Positions 35,200 through 45,281 are shown, counted from the stretch's first letter. The stretch: 64,000 nt of DNA from Metabacillus bambusae (GCF_017497975.1 NZ_JAGDEL010000002.1:1-64000), one strand, 5' to 3'. Numbers and translations are program-made. The notes: generated by a model from the sequence alone, not told the origin.

Positions 35200-36084
35200 T
35201 TATTTATCAGCATTTATATATCCTTGCACATATTTCTCCATTACGTCTAAGTCACTCGCAATACTTGTCAGTTTATTACCCACTGAACCTTCATTTTCCA
35301 CAATGGCATACTTGACGATTCCCATTTCATTTATCTTCTGATATGTTGTGTCAAAGTCTACAATACCTGTTCCAAGATTCACGAAATCAGTTGGCTTCAC
35401 AACCTGCTTATAAATCTGCATCGTATCAATGTCTTCTTGGCCGCGAATTGCTGAAAAGATATTAACAGGATCTACATGTAATCCTAAATCCTTTTGATGG
35501 ATCATATCACAGCGTGCACCAAGTGTTTCAAGTAAAGCGATTGGATCATATCCGCCTCTTGTTACCCAAACGAGGTCAAGTTCAAATTTCACATAGTCAG
35601 GATCTGTATTTTCTACTAGTAAATCGAATAATGATTGATCTCCTACTCTCTTAAACTCATGTGCATGGTTGTGATAGTAAAAATCCAATCCAGCAGCCTT
35701 ACATTTTTCACCAATCGAATTAAGGTCTTTCGCTGTTTGTAATGTATCTTCACTGCTGTTAATAAATGCCATTGGCATGACAATGGCACTGCAACCGAGC
35801 TCTGCATTTTCGTCAATAACCTTATCCCAATCACAGTCAATTAAAGCTTTACCTGGTGCAACACCTTCATGGGCTGCAAATGCATGTAAACCTAGTTCAT
35901 CCAATTTCTTTTTAATAACTGGAACAGAGAATGTTTTTGTATACCTTTCACCCGTAGAAAAATTAGAGGATATTAGCTCCACGTTTTTGTAGCCCATTTC
36001 AGCTACCTTTTCCAAAGTTCCAAAATAATCTTCATTTAATTCCTTAAAAACTGAAAATAGATTAAGTCCGATAGACATTACCAT
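35200..36084 (-). CDS. Sugar phosphate isomerase/epimerase (xylose isomerase-like TIM barrel)
   Basis: This 294-residue TIM barrel of the IolE/IolH/YcjR type has metal-binding text FYYHNHAHEF, KFELDLVWVTRGG, DMIHQKDL and a final Glu in AIVENEGS. It likely isomerises or epimerises the oxidised sugar handled by the adjacent Gfo/Idh enzyme. GAGAGGGGTG precedes the start. A cre-like site at 36162-36176 lies upstream, so carbon catabolite control is probable. Confidence 0.88.
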   Translation of the reverse strand: MVMSIGLNLFSVFKELNEDYFGTLEKVAEMGYKNVELISSNFSTGERYTKTFSVPVIKKKLDELGLHAFAAHEGVAPGKALIDCDWDKVIDENAELGCSAIVMPMAFINSSEDTLQTAKDLNSIGEKCKAAGLDFYYHNHAHEFKRVGDQSLFDLLVENTDPDYVKFELDLVWVTRGGYDPIALLETLGARCDMIHQKDLGLHVDPVNIFSAIRGQEDIDTMQIYKQVVKPTDFVNLGTGIVDFDTTYQKINEMGIVKYAIVENEGSVGNKLTSIASDLDVMEKYVQGYINADK

Positions 36085-36161
36085 TTTTACTGCACCCCTC
36101 TCTTAAACTTTGAAAGATATTTTCATAAAGAGTTTGCCTATGTAAACCCCATACCACTATA

Positions 36162-36176
36162 TTAAAGCGTTTTCAT
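36162..36176 (-). promoter_or_regulatory. cre-like site upstream of the isomerase gene
   Basis: On the minus strand ATGAAAACGCTTTAA matches the CcpA consensus WTGNAANCGNWNNCW at all but one position. It lies about 80 bases before the isomerase start. Confidence 0.5.
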
Positions 36177-36250
36177 TTTTTGAACTACTGTAAAACCGAC
36201 TGTTTACTAGCACTATTAAGACTTCTTGATTTAATAAATAAAACCATTTA

Positions 36251-36284
36251 AAAAGGACAACAACCCTTGACTGGGCTACTGTCC
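36251..36284 (-). terminator. Terminator after the response regulator gene
   Basis: GGACA..CCC pairs with GGG..TGTCC, and on the minus strand the stem is followed by TTTTTAAATGG. Confidence 0.65.
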
Positions 36285-36290
36285 TCTCTT

Positions 36291-37895
36291 TTATGCATGT
36301 ACCTGTTTAAACTGTCGAAAATCTTTTGGGTTCATATTTGTTGATTTTTTAAACGTCTTTGAGAAATGTGAGAAATTAGAATATCCTACCTCTAATGCGA
36401 TATCCTTAACGGTCATTTCTGTTTTTCTTAGCAATTCCTTTGCAATTTTCATTCGTTCCTCAATCAAATAATCCGAGATCGATATACCTGTTTCTTTTTT
36501 AAACAGTCTAGATAAATAATCTGGATTTAAATAAACATAATTGGCAAGATCATCTCTTGTAATGTCTTCATTAATATGTTCATTAATATATGCCTTGACT
36601 TTATCTACAACAGATTGGTTTGTTTCCTTATCTTCTAAATAATCCGCAGTCTTAATCACGATTTCCTGCACCCATTTGTGAAGATATGTTACAGAACGGG
36701 TTACTTCTTGAAATGCCATATTTTCAGAGAAAATATTATGTGCAGGCATCCCTTTTACCTTTAAAACATAATAGATCATTTGTAGGAAATTTTGCTTAAA
36801 TTTATGTAAGTACTCAGCATCCAGCCCTTCTGATTGCTTTGCCTTTTGTAAACATGAATCAATTTCAACAAGTAGACTTTTCTTACATCCTTTTTTAAGC
36901 ATGTCTGACCAAACACTCATATCGGGTAATTGGATTGTTATTTCCTTATTTTTTCGTGAGCTCATTAGCAGCACCTGGTTAATGCATGAAACATTGTGAC
37001 TCTCACATCTTAGTAATGAATCTAGAATAGTTGGCATGTTATGTATCGCAACCAGTTCTCCAATGTAACAAGATAGATCACAATATAAATCTTGCCGACA
37101 AAAATCGATATAAGCCTGGCAGTCCTTTTTGATTAAATCTAAACTAGTAATGTCTTGATCTTCAATTGGAAGAATCGCTACTAAAATTCCCTTTCTTATT
37201 TGAATCACCTGAGCTTGTTGGTCTCCCTTAATAAGAAAGCTACCTGCTACATCACGAATTGCAAACTCCATTATTTTTTCATCTTGTGGATTTAATTCAT
37301 TATGCCAGCGTTGAATGCTTATTAAGATCGGTAAAAATTGTAATGATTCTTTATATGGGATTTTTTTCTCTTCAAGTATTTCTCTAATTTCATATGGATC
37401 TGCAGCAATCTTTTCAGAAAGCAAATCCATCCAAAAACGTTCGATAAGGAGCGGTTCATATAATGACCAAAGCTGTAGGTAATGCTCATACGTCTCCTTG
37501 TAATCGTCGAATTCTTTGGCTGTTTTTATCTTATTAATTGCTTTTTCAACTACAGCTTGCAATTCATCAAAGCGGGCTGGTTTTAGCATGTAATCAAGAC
37601 TACCTAATTGAATTGCTTTCTTCGCATATTCAAAATCAGCGTGGCAAGTTAAAAAAATTGATTCTGTGAAAGGGGACTCCTCTCTAACCCATGTTAAAAG
37701 TTCAAGACCATTACCTTCAGGCATCTCTATATCGCATATCATGACGTCTATTTTATGTTTTGCAAATACTTCTTTTGCCTGACGAATATTATAAGCAATA
37801 TGGACTTTTGAAATCCCTAGCTCTATCCATTCAACCCCTGCCTGAATGCCTCTTGCTGCATATATTTCGTCATCTACAATTAGTAATTGATACAT
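36291..37895 (-). CDS. YesN-like response regulator with AraC output domain
   Basis: This 534-residue protein has a receiver domain (1-120) with phosphoacceptor D55 (MICDIEMPEG), a long middle region, and a C-terminal pair of AraC helix-turn-helix motifs (about 430-530, with YLNPDYLSRLFKKETGISISDY and VGYSNFSHFSKTFKK). Together with the histidine kinase 18 bases upstream it should activate the importer and hydrolase genes when the sugar is sensed. The start at 37895 (MYQLL) matches the family; an ATG three codons earlier lies too near the AAGGGGG site. Confidence 0.92.
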   Translation of the reverse strand: MYQLLIVDDEIYAARGIQAGVEWIELGISKVHIAYNIRQAKEVFAKHKIDVMICDIEMPEGNGLELLTWVREESPFTESIFLTCHADFEYAKKAIQLGSLDYMLKPARFDELQAVVEKAINKIKTAKEFDDYKETYEHYLQLWSLYEPLLIERFWMDLLSEKIAADPYEIREILEEKKIPYKESLQFLPILISIQRWHNELNPQDEKIMEFAIRDVAGSFLIKGDQQAQVIQIRKGILVAILPIEDQDITSLDLIKKDCQAYIDFCRQDLYCDLSCYIGELVAIHNMPTILDSLLRCESHNVSCINQVLLMSSRKNKEITIQLPDMSVWSDMLKKGCKKSLLVEIDSCLQKAKQSEGLDAEYLHKFKQNFLQMIYYVLKVKGMPAHNIFSENMAFQEVTRSVTYLHKWVQEIVIKTADYLEDKETNQSVVDKVKAYINEHINEDITRDDLANYVYLNPDYLSRLFKKETGISISDYLIEERMKIAKELLRKTEMTVKDIALEVGYSNFSHFSKTFKKSTNMNPKDFRQFKQVHA

Positions 37896-37913
37896 CCCTA
37901 TCATTCCCCCTTT

Positions 37914-39656
37914 TCAATGCTCTATCTGTAATGGAAATTGAATGTCTACATTTGCTCCACCTTCCATACTATTTGAAAATACGATAGTAGCCTGCTTTTC
38001 GTATAACAAACGCAATCTCCGCTGTACATTCCAAATTCCGATATGCTTTCCTTCTTCTTTATAAATCCCTTTTTCTGATTGTAATTGTTGAAGAATTTCC
38101 TTAGAAAATCCTTTTCCTGTATCATGAATTCTAATTTGTAAATGCTCTGGATCTAATTCAGATAACTTGACATTAATGCTTATATGAATTGAACCATCCA
38201 TTGTGACTGCATGTTTGATCGTATTTTCAACAAACGTTTGAATGAGTAGTGGTGGGACAGCACAGTTCTTTAAATCGTCTGGAAGCGAAATGTCATATGT
38301 TAAATTGTCCGGGAACCTCATTACCTGAATTTTCAAGTAATTTTGTGTATGCTCAATCTCTTCGTCTAGTAAAACAAAGTCTGAATTGCTGCGAAACATG
38401 TAGCGAAAATAGTGAACAAGGCAAAGTGCCATTTCCTGAATTAAATTATATTGCTTCACTTGAGCAAGCGTGTAAATAATGTTTAATGAATTCAAAAAGA
38501 AGTGAGGGTTAATTTGCAGCTGCAAATGTCTTAATTCTGCCTTTTGACTATTTAACTGCTCTTCATAAACATTAATCTTTAATTCTTTTATTTCAGATGC
38601 CATACTGTTAAACGTTTTGTTCATCACTTCAAACTCATAGGAAGAATGAGATTGTGGTATAGATGTTCCTAAGTCACCATCCTTAACCTTTTTCATGGCA
38701 GCAATTAAACGGTTCAAAGGAAGAAGAATCGTCCTTCTTAAGAATAAATAAAGAATTGGTAAAATAACGAGTAAACCAAATGATATAAACCAGATGACTT
38801 TTTGAAGATAGGGAAGCTTTTCTAAAACCTTTTCATCTAATATAACCGTCACTAAACTAAAATTGCCCTTAATCGATTTCGCGCCTACTACTAAGTAATC
38901 ATCATGATCACCTGTCAGATTGTATACACTTCGTTCATAATTCAAGCTGATATTATTCTTTTTAAAAAAATTCGCATCATCCATTGGTTCATAATTTTCA
39001 GTTGTAAGGACAGCTCTTCCCTTTCCCGCTATATCTACTGAATCCAAGGGAGTCATTAATCTTCTCGCATCTGTCCATGCTCCTAAATAGACATTCCCTA
39101 TCTTTACAATACGAAATAAAAGAAACTCCTTATTAACTTGACGGGGAAACCACATATCCATTGTCTCATGATTTATTTCTTTATTTTGAAACAACTGAAT
39201 AATATCTTTCTGGATAATTTCAGTTGATAGATAAGCCTCATTATAATTCTGAGCAGTTATCAATTCTTGATTGTTAGCTGAATAAATAAACAGTCCATCA
39301 ATTATTTTATAATCATTAACATCCTTTGCTATCCGTTCATTTAAGCGAATTTTCGAAAAATAGTACTTTTGATTATTCCCCTTTTCTGATAGTTCTAGGT
39401 TTAATAAATCAAGATCTTTTGCTGCCAAGCTATATAAATAATCATCGACAGTTCCTAAGCCGTAATCAATTTGTCCCATATGTAGTGCAACCATATTTTC
39501 ATTCGATTGGGCAATTTGATTGCGCACAACATGAATGGCATAGAAATTATTGTAAATTAGAAACATAATAACTGGCATTGTTATGATCAAAAAGCCTACT
39601 ATAAGCTTAAACTGTAACGATTTAAATAGAAGTTTATATTTACTGTTATGTCTCAT
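37914..39656 (-). CDS. YesM-like sensor histidine kinase
   Basis: This 580-residue membrane kinase has span 1 at about 15-36, an extracellular sensor (about 40-285), span 2 at about 287-307, HAMP (about 308-360), and a HisK_5/PF06580 core with phospho-acceptor H385 (INPHFFLNSLN), N-box (VENTIKHA) and G-box (DTGKGFS). It pairs with the downstream AraC-type regulator. Such YesMN-type systems sense extracellular glycan breakdown products or the loaded binding protein. A perfect cre lies 124 bases upstream. Confidence 0.93.
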   Translation of the reverse strand: MRHNSKYKLLFKSLQFKLIVGFLIITMPVIMFLIYNNFYAIHVVRNQIAQSNENMVALHMGQIDYGLGTVDDYLYSLAAKDLDLLNLELSEKGNNQKYYFSKIRLNERIAKDVNDYKIIDGLFIYSANNQELITAQNYNEAYLSTEIIQKDIIQLFQNKEINHETMDMWFPRQVNKEFLLFRIVKIGNVYLGAWTDARRLMTPLDSVDIAGKGRAVLTTENYEPMDDANFFKKNNISLNYERSVYNLTGDHDDYLVVGAKSIKGNFSLVTVILDEKVLEKLPYLQKVIWFISFGLLVILPILYLFLRRTILLPLNRLIAAMKKVKDGDLGTSIPQSHSSYEFEVMNKTFNSMASEIKELKINVYEEQLNSQKAELRHLQLQINPHFFLNSLNIIYTLAQVKQYNLIQEMALCLVHYFRYMFRSNSDFVLLDEEIEHTQNYLKIQVMRFPDNLTYDISLPDDLKNCAVPPLLIQTFVENTIKHAVTMDGSIHISINVKLSELDPEHLQIRIHDTGKGFSKEILQQLQSEKGIYKEEGKHIGIWNVQRRLRLLYEKQATIVFSNSMEGGANVDIQFPLQIEH

Positions 39657-39779
39657 TTTCTATTGACCCCTCTTGAAATAAATGACTAATCGAACAGCTC
39701 TTTTTCATCTTGTTCTACTATTATACAAGATTTTCAGAAAGGGAGATTTGATAATAAGATGTATTTGTTAAATACGACT

Positions 39780-39794
39780 AGAAAACGCTTACAA
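39780..39794 (-). promoter_or_regulatory. Perfect cre (CcpA) site upstream of the two-component genes
   Basis: On the minus strand TTGTAAGCGTTTTCT fits every position of WTGNAANCGNWNNCW. It is located about 125 bases before the kinase start, so glucose repression of the locus through CcpA is probable. Confidence 0.65.
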
Positions 39795-39894
39795 AGAGAA
39801 TGATAAGTCTTCCTTTTATTCTTTTCTACCGCAAATATGACTTTTTCCTATTACTTTCATGACCTATAATGAATCACTTTTATTCTTCAAAAAT

Positions 39895-39925
39895 AAAAAT
39901 GAGGAAATATCTTCCCTCATTTTTT
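39895..39925 (-). terminator. Terminator after the AraC/GyrI gene
   Basis: AAAAATGAGG pairs with CCTCATTTTT around a short loop, 11 bases from the stop at 39936. Confidence 0.8.
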
Positions 39926-39935
39926 GATAAACTAC

Positions 39936-40796
39936 TTATTTTTTTATAATTGGAATCCAAACTTCCGCACGATAATTCTCTGAATTTGGATCACCTTCAG
40001 AATAACTTTCAAATTCAGGTCCATTAGCATGCTCATATCCAGTAGAAGGAAACCATTCTGAATATATTCTTTTCCAGACCAGTTGTATAGAGTCTGGCAT
40101 TGGTCCTATTGATACAAACACTGCCCATGTTAATGCAGAAATTTCTCTTACTTCCCAATCAAGCGAGTGGTTTTCTATTGTTTTCTCAGCGCCAATAAAA
40201 TAAGTAAATTCATTTTCTTGATGATTAAAGTCTAAACAAACCCCCAATAAACCTAAATCACCAGCTTGCTTTGCAAGAGCTTCTGAAAATCCATTTTGAT
40301 TAGATTCTCCCCAAAGTAATGGGATTTTCTTATTATTATCACCATTTTCCATTGAAACTCTAAAACTCTTGCCAATAATAGTAAATGCTTCCTTTTGGAT
40401 TATTTTGTAATTCATTTCCTCATCTCCATTTATTTGAATTTGAAAGGATAGCTTAGGATATGCCTTTATGTTTTTACCTATTTGTTTAGCTTCACTAGGG
40501 CTTATATCATGTGCTTTCCGAAATGCTTTTGAAAAGGCCTCAGGACTTTCATATCCGTATTTTAATGCGATATCTAAAACACGAACATTTGCATGCGTTA
40601 ATTCCTGTGCTGCTAATGTTAGCCTTCTTTTCCGGATATATTCAGCTACCGTCAATCCAGTAATCAGTTGAAACAGACGTTGAAAATGGAATTTTGACAT
40701 ACAAGCAATCATAGAGATTTCTTCGATTCTTAATGAAGCATCAAGATTGTTCTCAATATAATGAATCGCATCATTCATTTTCCGTAGCCCTTCCAT
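39936..40796 (-). CDS. AraC-family regulator with GyrI-like effector domain
   Basis: This 286-residue protein has an N-terminal AraC DNA-binding domain (about 8-105, MSKFHFQRLFQLITG and YGYESPEAFSKAFRKAHDISPSEA) and a C-terminal GyrI-like / SOUL-type ligand domain (about 128-285). This is the Rob/BltR-like build often linked to response to small hydrophobic compounds. The target genes are unknown; it is not adjacent to an efflux gene. Confidence 0.9.
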   Translation of the reverse strand: MEGLRKMNDAIHYIENNLDASLRIEEISMIACMSKFHFQRLFQLITGLTVAEYIRKRRLTLAAQELTHANVRVLDIALKYGYESPEAFSKAFRKAHDISPSEAKQIGKNIKAYPKLSFQIQINGDEEMNYKIIQKEAFTIIGKSFRVSMENGDNNKKIPLLWGESNQNGFSEALAKQAGDLGLLGVCLDFNHQENEFTYFIGAEKTIENHSLDWEVREISALTWAVFVSIGPMPDSIQLVWKRIYSEWFPSTGYEHANGPEFESYSEGDPNSENYRAEVWIPIIKK

Positions 40797-41167
40797 ATAC
40801 TTTCCCCTTTCACTACAACATTACCAATCTGTAAAAAGAAATTCCTGTCATTTTCTGCTTAATGAAGACAGAATGAAATGAATTTAATAATTGAGTGATC
40901 TCTATTTACCATCTTAACACTTGTGAAAGAAGAGAATGATTAACCAATAATCTATATCTTTCAAATAAGTTTCGACAAATTTATAAAGAATTAGGTTAAT
41001 TTCTACAAGATTATCTAAAATAAAAACAGCTAATGGTAGTTATTTCCTCCCATTTGTCGAGACTGATCTAAATTAGGCGTAATATTTTGATTATTTTAAT
41101 AGATGAATTTTGTTATGATAAAACCTGTTAATTCATGTTAACCAGGACAACTTAGAGGAGGATTTCT
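40797..41167. other. Divergent intergenic region
   Basis: 370 bases between the AraC gene and a 36-codon gene. An extended -10 (TGTTATGAT, 41111-41119) on the plus strand probably drives the small gene and glgC. Nothing else is recognised. Confidence 0.45.
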
Positions 41168-41278
41168 ATGGAAGAGTTCGTTTATTCAGTAATCCATGAT
41201 GAGGAACATAAACAAGTTCCCATCGATGAGGAAGAGCTTGAGTACTTTTATAAGTTGTGGGAAGAAGATCGCTTATAA
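41168..41278 (+). CDS. 36-residue acidic protein upstream of glgC
   Basis: The frame MEEFVYSVIHDEEHKQVPID..YKLWEEDRL starts at an ATG 7 bases after an excellent site (AGAGGAGG). It is acidic and soluble, with no known family. It ends 44 bases before glgC and shares the promoter at 41111-41119. The strong start and the clean reading frame support a real small protein. Confidence 0.6.
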   Translation: MEEFVYSVIHDEEHKQVPIDEEELEYFYKLWEEDRL

Positions 41279-41322
41279 AAGCTTAATATAAAATCAAGAA
41301 ACGATTTCAGGAGGGACAATAT

Positions 41323-42477
41323 TTGAAGAAACAATGTATTGCAATGCTATTAGCTGGTGGAAGAGGAACAAGATTAAAAGACCTAACAGAAAACTTAGCA
41401 AAACCTGCCGTTCCCTTTGGCGGGAAATATCGAATCATTGATTTTACATTAAGCAATTGCAGAAATTCTGGAATCGATACAGTTGGAGTATTAACCCAGT
41501 ATCACCCACATGTTCTTCAAAGTTATATTGGAGATGGAAAGGAATGGGACTTAAGCAAAAGAGAAGGTGGTTTAAGTGTACTCCCTCCGTACCAATGTGA
41601 AAATGGAGAGCGTTGGTATGAAGGCACTGCACATGCTATTTATCAAAATAAACATATCATCGAACAATATGACCCTGAACATGTACTCGTTATTTCCGGT
41701 GATCATATTTATAAAATGGATTACACAAAAATGCTTCAACAGCATGTGAAGTCTAAAGCAGATGCCACTATTTCGGTTATCGAAGTTCCGTGGAATGAAG
41801 CTAGTAGATTCGGAATCATGAAAACGGACGAAAATACAGGCCAAATCATAGATTTTGCTGAAAAGCCGAAAAATCCTACATCAAATTTAGCTTCCATGGG
41901 GATCTACATTTTTAATTGGAAGACATTAAAATACTATTTAGAACAAGAAGAAAACAATCAATTCTCCACGAAAGATTTCGGGAAAGACATCATCCCTACT
42001 ATGCTTCAAAATGACCTTAAACTATTTGCCTATGAATTTAATGGCTACTGGAAAGACGTTGGAACGATTGATAGTTTTTGGGAAGCAAATATGGATTTAC
42101 TTAAAAAGGAAACCAATATTCTCCTCAATGAAAAGGATTGGAAGGTATATACGGTTGAACAAACCCACCCTCCACAGTATCTTGATGTAGATGCAAAAGT
42201 GACACAGGCGCTTATCAGTGAGGGATGTGAAATTTATGGATCTGTTGAGAATTCCGTACTATTTAATGGCGTAAAGGTAGGAAAAGGAGCTATTATTAAG
42301 GATTCTGTCATTTTACCGAATGCAGTGATTGGAGAAAATGTACGTATCGAAAAAGCTGTGGTTGGATCAGGAGTCTTGATAGAAGATGATGTTATCCATA
42401 CCTCTAATGGCATTACTTTAGTTGGTGAAAATATTCATAAACAACAAAATAAGCGTGTTTTATCCAGTGTAATTTAA
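41323..42477 (+). CDS. glgC: Glucose-1-phosphate adenylyltransferase GlgC
   Basis: This 384-residue enzyme makes ADP-glucose for glycogen. The nucleotide loop [13 protein letters not shown], the [15 protein letters not shown] segment, the catalytic [10 protein letters not shown] and a C-terminal left-handed helix repeat ([23 protein letters not shown]) are present. The length matches B. subtilis GlgC. In Bacillus glgC usually lies in glgBCDAP; here it stands without glgD, glgA or glgB, so it may be a second copy or a separated one. The TTG start follows GGAGGG. Confidence 0.93.
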   Translation: MKKQCIAMLLAGGRGTRLKDLTENLAKPAVPFGGKYRIIDFTLSNCRNSGIDTVGVLTQYHPHVLQSYIGDGKEWDLSKREGGLSVLPPYQCENGERWYEGTAHAIYQNKHIIEQYDPEHVLVISGDHIYKMDYTKMLQQHVKSKADATISVIEVPWNEASRFGIMKTDENTGQIIDFAEKPKNPTSNLASMGIYIFNWKTLKYYLEQEENNQFSTKDFGKDIIPTMLQNDLKLFAYEFNGYWKDVGTIDSFWEANMDLLKKETNILLNEKDWKVYTVEQTHPPQYLDVDAKVTQALISEGCEIYGSVENSVLFNGVKVGKGAIIKDSVILPNAVIGENVRIEKAVVGSGVLIEDDVIHTSNGITLVGENIHKQQNKRVLSSVI

Positions 42478-42496
42478 TACATATCATTTACATAAT

Positions 42497-42546
42497 AAAA
42501 AATACCTATTACCCACTCGATCCAAGTTGGGTAATAGGTATTTTTT
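42497..42546 (+). terminator. Terminator after glgC
   Basis: AAAAAATACCTATTACCCA pairs with TGGGTAATAGGTATTTTTT around a short loop; a very stable hairpin with a T-tract. Confidence 0.9.
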
Positions 42547-42631
42547 ATTATTACTCTCTATTATTATCTTCGATCTTTCCCTGTAAAACTTAAAAAAACT
42601 CTCTTTTTTCAAACTTTTTTCTTAAATTCTA

Positions 42632-42659
42632 TTGAAAAGGAAATTTTTAAAAATATAAT
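42632..42659 (+). promoter_or_regulatory. SigA-type promoter for the six-span chemoreceptor
   Basis: TTGAAA (42632-42637), 16 bases, TATAAT (42654-42659), about 60 bases before the start codon. Confidence 0.6.
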
Positions 42660-42719
42660 TGATTTAAGGACTATATTACCATTTTTTGTTTAATTACTAG
42701 TAGAAAGAGGAAAAACATT

Positions 42720-44255
42720 ATGATAGGTAAAAAAAATCACCTTATGCTCTTGATCACAAGTTTAGCTATTCTTTTAGTCTTTGTTTCTAATATTTTAGGC
42801 CGCTTATTTCATTTATTTGATCATTCTCATGGACTTGATCACATTGTGTCTTCTTTTCAGATTGAGGAGAACTTTAGTCTTGCTCTTAATATCCTTGTTC
42901 TGATACCAGTATTATTACTTGGAGTAAGCTATGTTTTATTTAAGCTAAATAATAACAACCCATATATTCCTTATTTACTAACGTTAGCACTAACCTTTGG
43001 TAGTATTTCAATTATTTCAGGTGGTAGTGGGAGAGTAGAATTTCACTTTAGTATTTTCATGGTAGTCGCTGCATTGGGTTATTATCAAAATATTAAATTA
43101 CTATCTTTAATGACATCTATCTTTGCGGTTCATCATCTTTTAGGTTTTTTCTTCTTCCCTGAAATTGTGTTTGGGGTTCATAGTTATACATTTTTAATGT
43201 TAATCTTACACGCTACCTTTCTAATTCTTACTTCTAGTGCAGTCATTTGGCAGGTGTATTCTAGTAAAAAAATTGAAAATGACTTATTGAAAAAACAAGA
43301 AGAGCAACGAAAAAGGATTATCGAAGAAATTGTTGACCGTTTATCTTTTACTTCAAATCAAATCGTTACTGTTTCACAAGCTTTGTCCAGCAATGCAAAA
43401 GAAACAACTGACGCTAGCTCACAGCTTTCACTTTCGATTGCACAGGTGGCAAGTGGATCTGAAACCCAACTACACACTGTAGGAAATAGTGTAAAAATTA
43501 TTTCTGAGATCACGAAAGGTATACAAGGTATAAATCAAACCGCCCAAGTTGCTTCAGATAAAGCTCATCAATCAGCACAGCAAGCTAATAATGGTAGTGA
43601 GCTGATTGGGAATTTGTCCAAACAAATGGGGGATATAAATCAGTATGTTGATGAATCATTTGCAACGATTACTCAGCTCAACAGTAGCTCAAAAGCGATC
43701 GAAAATATCATAGAAGTCATCTCTTCCATATCTGATCAAACAAATTTATTAGCCTTGAATGCTTCCATAGAGGCAGCACGAGCTGGTGAGTATGGTAAAG
43801 GCTTTTCCGTTGTTGCTAGTGAGGTTAGAAAGTTAGCAGAGCAGTCTTCAGCATCATCTAAACATATCGCAGAGCTTATCAAACAAAATTTAGATCAAGC
43901 AAAGCAGTCTGTCGAATCTATGAAAAAAGTAAAAAACTCAACTGAGGCTGGATTAGATATCGTACATAATTCTAATATTGCATTTACACACATATTTGAT
44001 TCCTCAAAAAGTGTTGCAGATCAAATTCAAGAAATTTCATCACTTGTTGAAGAGTTAAAGAATTCATCTGATCGTGTTAATGATTCAATGTTCGAAATGA
44101 CCACAATTACAGAACAATCTGTAAAAAGCACTTTACAGGTGGCAAGTACAACAGATGAACAACATAAACTGACAGAAAAGACATTTAAAGTTGTCAATGA
44201 TTTAAGCAATCTAACGAGTGAATTGGATAAAGTCATAAATAGATTAAAAGAATAG
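42720..44255 (+). CDS. Methyl-accepting chemotaxis protein with multi-span N-terminal domain
   Basis: This 511-residue receptor has five or six membrane spans in its first 180 residues instead of an extracellular sensor. A His-rich patch follows ([20 protein letters not shown] and [14 protein letters not shown]). Then comes a cytoplasmic signalling hairpin with the conserved tip [41 protein letters not shown] see no clear HAMP domain. The membrane domain may sense something in or near the bilayer, such as a bound metal or redox cofactor held by the histidines; that is speculation. It is driven by a SigA-type promoter. Confidence 0.9.
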   Translation: MIGKKNHLMLLITSLAILLVFVSNILGRLFHLFDHSHGLDHIVSSFQIEENFSLALNILVLIPVLLLGVSYVLFKLNNNNPYIPYLLTLALTFGSISIISGGSGRVEFHFSIFMVVAALGYYQNIKLLSLMTSIFAVHHLLGFFFFPEIVFGVHSYTFLMLILHATFLILTSSAVIWQVYSSKKIENDLLKKQEEQRKRIIEEIVDRLSFTSNQIVTVSQALSSNAKETTDASSQLSLSIAQVASGSETQLHTVGNSVKIISEITKGIQGINQTAQVASDKAHQSAQQANNGSELIGNLSKQMGDINQYVDESFATITQLNSSSKAIENIIEVISSISDQTNLLALNASIEAARAGEYGKGFSVVASEVRKLAEQSSASSKHIAELIKQNLDQAKQSVESMKKVKNSTEAGLDIVHNSNIAFTHIFDSSKSVADQIQEISSLVEELKNSSDRVNDSMFEMTTITEQSVKSTLQVASTTDEQHKLTEKTFKVVNDLSNLTSELDKVINRLKE

Positions 44256-44565
44256 TTAGTTAAAAAACACTTCTTAATAGTAAACGAAATTAGTCTGCTG
44301 GAATCCTGACCTTTTTTATTTCCATCTTCATTAAATATACGCTTTTAAACTAGTATTTTATAAACACTTTTTAAATACCTAAATTATAAAAACATAATTT
44401 TCCGTCGTTATTTGTTAAAAAAACAATATTCTTCACCTTTCTTCATACAATCTGATGATAGATGTAGATAAATTTTGTCTGCTACATGCAGGAAAAAGCG
44501 ATCCTCACCGTAAAATATTAAAGAGGACAAAATATTAGTCTATCAAATTTAAGGAAAGGTGGTCG
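44256..44565. other. Intergenic region, nothing recognised
   Basis: 310 AT-rich bases between the chemoreceptor gene and a small gene. No open frame, terminator or RNA family is convincing. The right end holds AAAGGTGG, a ribosome binding site. Confidence 0.4.
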
Positions 44566-44568
44566 TTG

Positions 44569-44757
44569 TTGTTGAGAGACGATATGACCTTACAACAAAT
44601 CGCTGAAGGTCTTCCAAAGTCCGTTTTAAATGCATCTGATAAAGACTTGGAAGGATTTCAAAAAATTATAGAAGAAACAATTAGATTACGTGAAGGACAT
44701 AGAAATTTACAAAAGATGATTAAAAGTTATTCTACTTCTGGAATTCAGCGCAGTTAA
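44569..44757 (+). CDS. Hypothetical 62-residue helical protein
   Basis: This small charged protein (TLQQIAEGLPKSVLNASDKDLEGFQKII) should be all-helical and cytosolic. Three successive TTG codons (44566, 44569, 44572) could start it; 44569 is chosen for its 6-base spacing from AAAGGTGG. No family is recognised. It may continue into the hairpin at 44791. Confidence 0.5.
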   Translation: MLRDDMTLQQIAEGLPKSVLNASDKDLEGFQKIIEETIRLREGHRNLQKMIKSYSTSGIQRS

Positions 44758-44790
44758 TTGGAGAACCTATAAAAGAACATGTACCTATCT

Positions 44791-44848
44791 GGTAGGTCTT
44801 TGATTATAGCTCATTTCATAAACAGAGAGTTATAATCAAAAACCTACC
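44791..44848. repeat. Long inverted repeat (18-bp arms)
   Basis: GGTAGGTCTTTGATTATA (44791-44808) pairs with TATAATCAAAAACCTACC (44831-44848) with one mismatch across a 22-base loop. There is no T-tract after either arm, so it is not a standard terminator. Confidence 0.7.
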
Positions 44849-44859
44849 CAAATGGTAAA

Positions 44860-45045
44860 ATGTCATCCTTCACATTAATAATCACCTGGATTCTAAAGCG
44901 TTTCTCTCATGCCTTTAAAAACGATAATAAACCAGAACGATGCTATTACATCGATCTGATCCATTTTAAAGGAAGGCTAATTTCTTACACCATTAGCTAT
45001 TTACTTCTGTATTTAAGCTTGGCTTTCCTAATCCTAAACTTTTGA
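44860..45045 (+). CDS. Doubtful 61-residue membrane protein
   Basis: The frame codes for a basic N-terminus and one hydrophobic C-terminal span (LISYTISYLLLYLSLAFLILNF). There is no good ribosome binding site before the ATG, and the long inverted repeat ends 11 bases upstream. It may be a chance frame or a decayed gene. Confidence 0.25.
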   Translation: MSSFTLIITWILKRFSHAFKNDNKPERCYYIDLIHFKGRLISYTISYLLLYLSLAFLILNF

Positions 45046-45204
45046 ACATTTTACATATTTTAACTACTCACTGCTTATTGTATTATAGATATCACGATTG
45101 ATTATTTCAACTATTATTTCACAAAAATGAAAGAATGGTCTTACAACAACTATTTAGCGTTACAGAATAAGCTATTATAAATTTCATCGTTATCGAAAAA
45201 TAAT

Positions 45205-45254
45205 AAAGAGGCTAACCCAAAGTCTTCACATGAAGACTTTTGGGATAACCTCTT
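45205..45254 (-). terminator. Terminator after the dCache chemoreceptor gene
   Basis: GAGGCTAACCC..AAGTCTTCA pairs with TGAAGACTT..GGGATAACCTC with small bulges, and T-rich sequence follows on the minus strand. Confidence 0.85.
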
Positions 45255-45281
45255 CTAAATTATTAGTCTACGTATTCTCTT

